Under the pieces are notes generated by a model, which searched no databases, was not told the DNA's origin, and worked only from the letters and a program-made list of their open reading frames with translations. From positions 1 through 8,154 of the forward strand of contig JAJYXD010000052.1 in the NCBI GenBank assembly GCA_021791135.1: a stretch of DNA of 8,154 nt. The letters are read 5' to 3'. The stretch comes from a bacterium (GTDB lineage Bacteria; Patescibacteriota; Minisyncoccia; UBA6257; GWB1-50-10). Within the stretch, counting starts at the first letter, position 1, and each line of letters begins with the position of its first letter. The position numbers were made by a program, and so were the translations under genes. Shown here piece by piece: positions 1-5,327 of this stretch.

Positions 1-2029
1 ACAAAATGATCGCGTCTTCGAAGTTCGCTCCTTTCCACGGAAGGAACGCGACAAGAAGGTTTTTTCCAAGTGCAAGCACCCCCTCTTCCGTCGCAGGACC
101 GTCCGCAAGCACGTCACCGGGCTTCACCTTGTCTCCCACGTGTATGATCGGACGCTGTGACATGCAGGTCGATTGATTCGATCGTTTAAACTTGTAAAGC
201 GGGTACGTCTTCGCTCCATGTTCCGTTTTCACCGTGACGCCGCCCGCATCGACTTCGGAGATCACGCCATGAACATCGGATACGATAACCTGTCCGGAAT
301 AATGAGCGGCTCGCTCTTCTTCCCCCGTACCCACGAGTGGCGCTTCGGGCTTCACCGTAGGAACTCCCTGGCGCTGCATGTTCGATCCCATAAGTACGCG
401 GTTCGCGTCGCTGTGTTCGATAAAAGGAATAAGCGAGGTCGAGATACTGATCATTTCGTCGGTCGAGATATCCATATAATCCACCTCTCCACGCATACAG
501 GTACCCGGTACTCCCTTGATGCGCGCCGGAACCACTTTTTCCCGAATCACCCCCCGTTCATCCAGGGGACAATCCGCTTGCGTGATGTTGTACTTCTCTT
601 CCGCGATTGCCGGGAGCCACACCAGTTTCTTCGTCACCATTCCTTCTTTTACTTTGAAGTACGGGGCCTCAAGGAATCCGAACTCGTTGATCCGCGCATA
701 GTTCGCGAGATAGTTCACGAGACCGATGTTCGCGCCCTCGGGCGTTTGAATGGGACAAATACGTCCGTAATACGAAGGATGCACGTCTCGCACCTCGAAC
801 CCCGCACGCTCACGCGTGAGTCCTCCGGGACCCATCGCGGAAAGACGGCGTTTATGCTCGAGTTCCGCCAAGGGGTTCACCTGATCCATGAACTGCGAAA
901 GCGGAGATGCGGCGAAAAGATCCCTCACGACCGAGGTGAGAAGCTTGTAGTTGATGAGTTGTGCGGGCTGAAGTCCGCCTCGTTCCAGGGTCGACATCCG
1001 ATCCTGGATTCCTCGCTTCAAGCGCGCAAATCCGATACGCAACCTCGATTGAATAAGCTCTCCGACGGAACGGATACGCCGGTTGCCCAAGTGATCGATG
1101 TCATCCGGCTCGGCATTCTGATTGTTATTAAGACGAATAATCTCCGTGATAATCGCGACCAGGTCTTCCTTGTCGAGCAGCTTGCTTTTCTTTTTATCGA
1201 ATCCGAGGCGTTCATTCACCTTATACCGTCCTACCGCGCTCAGATCATACCTGTCGAATCGTGAAAACATCGGTTCAATCAAGAGCTTCGCATTCTCCAC
1301 GGTTGCGAGATCACCGGGGCGAAGACGACGATAGATTTCAATGAAAGCGTCATCCGTCGTTTTTGCCTCGTCCTTCTTCAGGGTCGCATCGATGTATTTC
1401 AAAACTCCGACATCCACTCCGCCGAATGCTTTCTGAATCGCTTCATTCGTAGAAAGACCGAATATGCGGAGGAGCTGCGTGACGGGCGCTTTGCGGCGCC
1501 GATCGATCTTCACCCCGAGGAACCCGTCCGACTCGGTTTCAAACTCGAGCCACGCACCTCTGTTCGGAATAACTTTCGCGCTGAAAAGTTTTCTACCGCG
1601 ATACACGGTCACCGAGAAGTACACGCCGGGAGAACGGATAATTTGGGAAATCACGACGCGCTCGACGCCGTTAATGATGAACGTTCCCCGATCGGTCATG
1701 AGCGGGAAGTCTCCGAGATATACCTCCTGCGTTTTTTCTTCTTTGGTCTCTTTATTGACGAGCTTCACGTTCACCCGAAGCGGCGCTTCGTAGGTCTGGT
1801 CCTTTTCGAGCGCTTTCGCCTCCGTATACTTCGGCTCATCGAACTTATAATCGAGGAAGCTCAATTCGAGCTCGTTCCCCGTATGATCCTGAATCGGAGA
1901 GATTTCATCGAACAACTCTCTGAGTCCGCGGGTCAGAAACCACTTATACGAATCGGTTTGAATCGCGACGGGATTCGTAGCGGTATGCGCCGGACCTTTA
2001 TATGAAGAAAAAACTTTTACTTTTTGCAT
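1..2029 (-). CDS. rpoB: RNA polymerase beta subunit, N-terminal 676 codons (runs off window)
   Basis: Encodes the beta subunit of the core RNA polymerase in the cytoplasm. The frame opens at ATG 2029 (MQKVKVFSSYKG) and is open to the window edge, ending at the FLPWKGANFEDAIIL block, so the C-terminal part is missing. Visible family blocks are ERVVISQIIRSPGVYF, TVENAKLL, DDIDHLGNRRIRSVGEL, SQFMDQVNPLAELEHKRRL, GPGGLTRERAGFEVRDVHP and CPIQTPEGANIGL. The rifampicin pocket is at about residues 373-400 (830-913): Q379, D382, H392, R395 and S397 match the drug-sensitive state at E. coli 513, 516, 526, 529 and 531. H392 lies about 90 residues earlier than its B. subtilis counterpart (482), mainly because the stretch between VGRYKVNERL and DDIDHLGNRR is only about 35 residues, so the lobe is compact. 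mltG ends 43 bp upstream. The start has no strong Shine-Dalgarno sequence, and I could not find a convincing promoter of its own. Confidence 0.98.
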   Translation of the reverse strand, partial: MQKVKVFSSYKGPAHTATNPVAIQTDSYKWFLTRGLRELFDEISPIQDHTGNELELSFLDYKFDEPKYTEAKALEKDQTYEAPLRVNVKLVNKETKEEKTQEVYLGDFPLMTDRGTFIINGVERVVISQIIRSPGVYFSVTVYRGRKLFSAKVIPNRGAWLEFETESDGFLGVKIDRRRKAPVTQLLRIFGLSTNEAIQKAFGGVDVGVLKYIDATLKKDEAKTTDDAFIEIYRRLRPGDLATVENAKLLIEPMFSRFDRYDLSAVGRYKVNERLGFDKKKSKLLDKEDLVAIITEIIRLNNNQNAEPDDIDHLGNRRIRSVGELIQSRLRIGFARLKRGIQDRMSTLERGGLQPAQLINYKLLTSVVRDLFAASPLSQFMDQVNPLAELEHKRRLSAMGPGGLTRERAGFEVRDVHPSYYGRICPIQTPEGANIGLVNYLANYARINEFGFLEAPYFKVKEGMVTKKLVWLPAIAEEKYNITQADCPLDERGVIREKVVPARIKGVPGTCMRGEVDYMDISTDEMISISTSLIPFIEHSDANRVLMGSNMQRQGVPTVKPEAPLVGTGEEERAAHYSGQVIVSDVHGVISEVDAGGVTVKTEHGAKTYPLYKFKRSNQSTCMSQRPIIHVGDKVKPGDVLADGPATEEGVLALGKNLLVAFLPWKGANFEDAIIL

Positions 2030-2072
2030 GGTGTGTTACCAGTATGTCGACTACTCTTTAATTAATGTTTGG

Positions 2073-3089
2073 TTAAAAATAACGGGTTTGGTTTTGGCCG
2101 TGCTCAAGAAGGGTTTTCGAAAAAACCGTCTTCCCGTCCGGGGTGGAAAGATAATAAAGGTAAGCGCTCGGCGTCGGATTCATGGCCGCTCGTATCGCGC
2201 CCTCACCCGGATTCCCGATAGGTCCCGGAGTGAATCCTCGATGCGTGTAGGTATTGAAAGGGGAATCGATCTTCATGTCCTGTTTTGTAAGAGACATCGA
2301 GCCGCAACTCTCGAACGCGCCCCTGCACTTCGCGTAAAGGATGGTGGCGTCAACCTGGAGGGGCATTCCTATCGAAAAGCGCTTCAGGAGAATGCCGGCA
2401 ACCATGCGCCTGTCGCTCTCCGTAACCACTTCCTTCTCAAGATACGAAGCGAGCGTGAGCGACTGGTACCAGTCCTTGTTTCCCGAAAGAAGCGGCCATG
2501 CTTTTGTTTTGAACGCGTCCAAAAAACGCCGCACGGTTTTTTCCGGCGTCGAATGGATCGCGAACTGGTAGGTGTCGGGGAAAAGAAAACCCTCGATCGA
2601 CGAGGCGTTGTTCAAAAACGGATACGATTCCCGAAGCGGTTCGATCGGCATATTAATAATGTCGCCGGGTGCCGTCACGCCGGCATTCGCAAGCGCCGCA
2701 TCGATATCCTTCATTGCGGCTCCTTCGATAACTTTGAGCGTCACTTCGTTCTTCACTCCGCGGGTGAGTTCACGCACGATCTCGGGCACACTCATTGTGC
2801 GATCCAACGCATATACTCCCGGCTGGAATTTGCGCGCGCTCCCTGTGACGAAAGAATAGAGTTTGAACACGGTGATTGAACGAATTAAAGAATCGGTGGA
2901 TAAACGCGCTCCTATCGAGCGGAAACTTTCTCCTTTTACGACTTCGAACGTGACCGGCGTCTTCTCTCCCAAAACCGGCTGCAATCCATAGAAGAAGTAG
3001 GCGGCGCAGATAATAAAAAGGAGGACCGCTCCCAGCACAATGAGAAAACGCAAACCGAGAAGCCCTCGTTGTTTATCCTGAGGATTCAA
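2073..3089 (-). CDS. mltG: Endolytic murein transglycosylase MltG (YceG-like)
   Basis: A membrane-anchored lytic transglycosylase that cleaves nascent glycan strands during peptidoglycan synthesis. Its 338 residues match the E. coli length of 340. There is a short cytoplasmic tail, one membrane segment at about residues 14-34, then the extracytoplasmic YceG domain. The active-site block LASYLEKEV places the glutamate at residue 218 by my count, the same number as the E. coli catalytic E218. Further family blocks are GMPLQVDATILYA, SPFNTYTHRGFTPGPIGNPG and TVFSKTLLEHGQN. The start is TTG: a TAA stop lies two codons upstream in frame and no ATG is available before the membrane segment. The first 17 bases overlap the end of rodA. 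There is no Shine-Dalgarno sequence, so initiation may depend on coupling to rodA or on the near-leaderless transcript predicted from the promoter at 3104-3132. Confidence 0.95.
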   Translation of the reverse strand: MNPQDKQRGLLGLRFLIVLGAVLLFIICAAYFFYGLQPVLGEKTPVTFEVVKGESFRSIGARLSTDSLIRSITVFKLYSFVTGSARKFQPGVYALDRTMSVPEIVRELTRGVKNEVTLKVIEGAAMKDIDAALANAGVTAPGDIINMPIEPLRESYPFLNNASSIEGFLFPDTYQFAIHSTPEKTVRRFLDAFKTKAWPLLSGNKDWYQSLTLASYLEKEVVTESDRRMVAGILLKRFSIGMPLQVDATILYAKCRGAFESCGSMSLTKQDMKIDSPFNTYTHRGFTPGPIGNPGEGAIRAAMNPTPSAYLYYLSTPDGKTVFSKTLLEHGQNQTRYF

Positions 3090-4152
3090 TTTTTATGTGT
3101 TGAATTATACTTATAAGCGTTGCAACCGTCAAGAGACTTGACCCGCCGTAGCTCACGAAAGGAAGGGTGATGCCGGTGACCGGCACCAGGCCGAGATTCG
3201 AGCCGATATTGATGAGAAACTGTATAAAAAGAATAAGCGCGCTTCCTAACACTACGAACTTTGCCTCATTGCTCCCCGCTCTAAGTCCGATATTCGTCAA
3301 TTGTAGGAAAACGAAGAGGAAAGTCAAGAGAAGTATCACGTCGGCGGCAATGCCCCACTCCTCGGTAAACGCGGCGAAGAGAAAATCGGCGTGCGCCTCG
3401 GGAAGAAAATGAAACTGCGTTTGCGTTCCCTCTCCGAATCCTTTTCCCCAAAGTCCCGCGGAACCGATCGCGATCTTCGACTGGATGACGTTATAATTGA
3501 TGCCCAGGGGATCGCGTTCGGGAAAAAGGAAACCGGTAAGCCGATCTTTCTGATATGGTTTTAAGAATGACGTCCAAAGCAGAATGAGACATCCGATCCC
3601 TACCCCGAGCCCTATCAGAAATCGCTTTTTATGCACGCCGCTCATAAGCATGAACCCGAGCCAGATACCGACCACGACGATCGTGGATCCGAGGTCGGGA
3701 TGAATGGCGATCAGGGACGCCGGAATCATCGTGTAGCAAAGGGACAGAAAAAGATTCTTGGTCCGCCACACGGCAACGTAGCGTTTTGTGAAAAATCCGG
3801 CGAGAAATATCACGAGCGCGAATTTTGCGAACTCCGAAGGTTCGAACTGAAATCCGCCGATCGAGAGCCAACTTTTCGTTCCCCTGACCAACGTCGATTG
3901 CAAATTCGAGATGATGAGAAAAAAAACGGATATCCAGTACACGCCGTGTCTGAACACGGGCCAGCGTATGAGCCACGACCACGGTAACTGGCTCCCGAAT
4001 ATAATGACGGCGAATGCGGCGCCATACCACGTAAGTTGCCGCCAGAAAAAGGAGCGATCATGGCTCGCAAGCGTGAGCAGACTTATCGCCGCGAGTATAA
4101 GAAATCCTCCGATGAGCGCCCAGTCCAGTTTTCGAAGCCGCGCGAAAAACAT
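3073..4152 (-). CDS. rodA: RodA, SEDS-family peptidoglycan glycosyltransferase
   Basis: A polytopic inner-membrane protein of the SEDS family (RodA/FtsW/SpoVE) that polymerises glycan strands from lipid II, normally with a class B penicillin-binding protein; none is encoded in this window. It has 359 residues and about ten hydrophobic segments. Family blocks in order: RGTKSWLSIGGFQFEPSEFAK (about 90-110), HPDLGST (151-157), LPEAHADFLFAAFTEEWG (250-267) with the acidic residue D256 that is functionally required in RodA homologues, and NIGSNLGLVPVTGITLPFVS plus YGGSSLL (315-341). I chose RodA over FtsW because there is no long cytoplasmic extension and mltG is adjacent, but the two are hard to separate by eye. 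The ATG at 4152 follows the upstream TGA by one base, with a G-rich run (GGGGGA) nearby as ribosome site. The last 17 bases overlap mltG, pointing to translational coupling. Confidence 0.93.
   Translation of the reverse strand: MFFARLRKLDWALIGGFLILAAISLLTLASHDRSFFWRQLTWYGAAFAVIIFGSQLPWSWLIRWPVFRHGVYWISVFFLIISNLQSTLVRGTKSWLSIGGFQFEPSEFAKFALVIFLAGFFTKRYVAVWRTKNLFLSLCYTMIPASLIAIHPDLGSTIVVVGIWLGFMLMSGVHKKRFLIGLGVGIGCLILLWTSFLKPYQKDRLTGFLFPERDPLGINYNVIQSKIAIGSAGLWGKGFGEGTQTQFHFLPEAHADFLFAAFTEEWGIAADVILLLTFLFVFLQLTNIGLRAGSNEAKFVVLGSALILFIQFLINIGSNLGLVPVTGITLPFVSYGGSSLLTVATLISIIQHIKIESSG
3104..3132 (-). promoter_or_regulatory. Sigma70-type promoter for mltG inside the rodA 3' end
   Basis: Read on the minus strand, TTGACG (3127-3132) and TATAAT (3104-3109) are separated by exactly 17 bp, five of six and six of six matches to the housekeeping consensus. 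The predicted start near 3096-3098 gives a leader of about 7-9 bases before the TTG of mltG. It lies inside the last codons of rodA, so it would be an internal promoter allowing mltG, and perhaps rpoB beyond it, to be transcribed apart from rodA. Confidence 0.7.
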
Positions 4153-4153
4153 A

Positions 4154-4879
4154 TCAGTCCCCCAGGCTTACTAATGCCTTGGTTTTTGAGCTGTCGATCG
4201 CTCCTAAAATCGAAGGATCGGGGGGAAAGTACACCGAGAAAGGCGCGGTACGTAAACTTCCTATCCGTTCGAGAAGGGTCTGCCCCCCGAATAAGGGATC
4301 TCCATATTTATTGTAAAGGAGTACGATCACTCTTACCTTTCCGGTCGCGAGAGGACTCGTATTTTTGACCGATCCTTCCACGCGAATGCCGTCGCTCGTA
4401 ACGGCGGTTATGGGACTCCCGTCGAGAGAAAGATACGGCCGTATAAGCTCGCTTCCCAACACCCACTGGGGCGAAAGATCCAAACTGGCGCGCGAGGCTC
4501 TTCCGATGTTATAGGAGGTTCCTTCGTATGACGCAAAAAGGAACTTCGATTCCTCCGGAAATATCATGTCCGATCCTCGTATCTTGTCCACGAGCGCACC
4601 GTTCTTATCGAAGAGCGAGAAGACGTAATCGAGCGTTTCGGCTCCGTACTCCGCGTTCTTGTTTGAAATCTCCGCGAGGAGCGCAATCCGGGAAAGATCA
4701 CCATTCTTGAAAATCTGAATCGGTCCCGTAACGGCGATCGGTGTTACGCTGCCCTCGGGGATGGAGAGATTGTTCTGGGAAACCGTCGTGCCGGAACCGC
4801 CAAAAATCCAATACAAGAAAACTCCGAAGATAAAGAGATAGAAAACTCCGTATACAAACTTTTTCGCTCCGCGAGTCAT
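4154..4879 (-). CDS. Membrane-anchored extracytoplasmic protein with FxLYD-like beta domains
   Basis: Function unknown. The 241-residue product begins MTRGAKKFVYGVFYLF, a positively charged tail followed by one membrane segment (about residues 8-26), so the rest should lie outside the membrane. Two regions look like related beta-sandwich domains: one around LLAEISNKNAEYGAETLDY to FPEESKFLFA, the other around VEGSVKNTSPLATGKVRVI to GSLRTAPFSVYFP. Both have the pattern of an N-x-N or N-T-S turn followed by a strand and a D/N-K-x-G turn that I associate with FxLYD-type domains; this is pattern matching, not a search. A longer reading frame from 4975 adds 32 residues, but that stretch holds a dyad and a -10 element, so I use ATG 4879. 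It ends one base before rodA, which suggests a role near wall synthesis. Confidence 0.85.
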   Translation of the reverse strand: MTRGAKKFVYGVFYLFIFGVFLYWIFGGSGTTVSQNNLSIPEGSVTPIAVTGPIQIFKNGDLSRIALLAEISNKNAEYGAETLDYVFSLFDKNGALVDKIRGSDMIFPEESKFLFASYEGTSYNIGRASRASLDLSPQWVLGSELIRPYLSLDGSPITAVTSDGIRVEGSVKNTSPLATGKVRVIVLLYNKYGDPLFGGQTLLERIGSLRTAPFSVYFPPDPSILGAIDSSKTKALVSLGD

Positions 4880-4885
4880 GAAGTT

Positions 4886-4894
4886 ATAATAACA
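4886..4894 (-). promoter_or_regulatory. Extended -10 element positioned for a leaderless transcript
   Basis: On the minus strand the element reads TGTTATTAT: a TGn extension followed by TATTAT (4886-4891), five of six matches to TATAAT. Six bases (AACTTC) separate it from the ATG at 4879, which puts the A of the start codon exactly at the expected +1. There is no TTGACA-like -35 at 16-18 bp, as tolerated by extended -10 promoters, and no Shine-Dalgarno sequence before the ATG. Confidence 0.5.
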
Positions 4895-4912
4895 CAAAGT
4901 CCGAGGTCGTAC

Positions 4913-4938
4913 CTCTCTGGAGATAAAGTTCCAGAGAG
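4913..4938. repeat. 8-bp inverted repeat upstream of the leaderless promoter
   Basis: CTCTCTGG (4913-4920) and CCAGAGAG (4931-4938) are perfect inverted copies with a 10-bp spacer. The dyad centre lies about 46 bp upstream of the predicted start at 4879. It could be a protein-binding site for that promoter, or an RNA hairpin ending the upstream transcript, but no T-rich run follows it on the minus strand, so a standard intrinsic terminator is not supported. Confidence 0.5.
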
Positions 4939-4974
4939 AAGAGAAAATATCATGAAAAGCGAACGACTTTAACA

Positions 4975-4994
4975 TTCTCGACGATCGTCGAAAA
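4975..4994. repeat. 14-bp perfect palindrome, extended hairpin on the minus strand
   Basis: TCGACGATCGTCGA at 4978-4991 is a perfect 14-bp palindrome. In minus-strand RNA the stem extends to eight pairs (one G-U wobble) with a GATC loop, covering 4975-4994. It lies 30-50 bp past the stop of the small barrel gene. It could stabilise or end that transcript or bind a dimeric regulator; there is no good T tract after it. Confidence 0.45.
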
Positions 4995-5024
4995 CACTAA
5001 AGTCCTTCTCCCTTCCGATACAAT

Positions 5025-5291
5025 TTACTTTGCAAGAAATACCTCGTCCCCTTCGCGTACCTTATCTCCGATTTTTATACCAACTTCCTGTCCCTGTTTC
5101 GCGCTCTCGATCGACTGGTGATCATACTGCATTGACTTGATCTTCTCCGTAAAATCAGTCGTCGCTCCCTTGAAGTGGATCGTCTCGCCCACCTTCACTG
5201 TGGTATTAAATTTTACGATCGCGACGTCGATCCCGCCAAAGTAGTGCGTAACGACGCCAATCGGTTTTTCCTCTTTCGGTTGTTTTGACAT
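5025..5291 (-). CDS. Small stand-alone EF-Tu domain-2-like barrel protein
   Basis: 88 residues. After a charged N-terminus (MSKQPKEEK) the sequence has the layout of domain 2 of translational GTPases: IGVVTHYFGGIDVAIVKF, VKVGETIHFKG, a T-E-K-I-K-SMQYDHQ segment, AKQGQEVGIKIGDKVREGDE and a final V-F-L strand. No GTPase domain is attached or nearby. Short proteins of this kind are usually annotated translation elongation factor-like, and the fold also resembles the C-terminal domain of U32 peptidases; its real role is unknown. The ATG at 5291 has a fair ribosome site, AAGGT (5299-5303), eight to nine bases upstream. It starts 31 bp after the stop of the cysteine-rich gene and is followed by a gap with two dyads. 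Confidence 0.75.
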   Translation of the reverse strand: MSKQPKEEKPIGVVTHYFGGIDVAIVKFNTTVKVGETIHFKGATTDFTEKIKSMQYDHQSIESAKQGQEVGIKIGDKVREGDEVFLAK

Positions 5292-5321
5292 CTTGAATAC
5301 CTTATATCCGGCCTTTAAATC

Positions 5322-5327
5322 ATTATA
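5322..5327 (-). promoter_or_regulatory. Perfect -10 hexamer at the end of the cysteine-rich gene
   Basis: TATAAT on the minus strand overlaps the TAA stop of the cysteine-rich gene and lies about 31 bp upstream of the small barrel gene, giving a leader of about 24 bases that includes its AAGGT ribosome site. No -35 match is present at 16-18 bp, so it is only a possible promoter. Confidence 0.3.

Noticed and set aside
173..1264. Plus-strand open frame of 363 codons opposite rpoB
   Set aside because: It is the antisense of conserved RpoB blocks, has Arg/His-rich composition typical of shadow frames and shows no recognisable domain.
1776..1790. Perfect inverted repeat CGAAGC-GGC-GCTTCG inside rpoB, as a third palindromic element
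   Set aside because: It encodes ordinary RpoB residues (YEAPLR) and lacks the CCGCC/GGxGG core, so it is likely chance.
2030..2072. Promoter for rpoB in the 43-bp gap
   Set aside because: Only weak -10-like words such as CATACT were found and no -35 at proper spacing.
2108..2131. Hairpin with TTCG loop near the end of mltG, as a terminator before rpoB
   Set aside because: The 6-bp stem GGTTTT/AAAACC lies inside conserved codons of TVFSKTLL and has no T run after it.
2028..2879. Plus-strand open frame of 283 codons opposite mltG
   Set aside because: It overlaps a gene with the full MltG motif set; composition is typical of an antisense shadow.
4880..4975. N-terminal extension of 32 codons for the anchored protein
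   Set aside because: It would translate through the 8-bp inverted repeat and the extended -10, and place residues before a normal charged tail plus membrane anchor.
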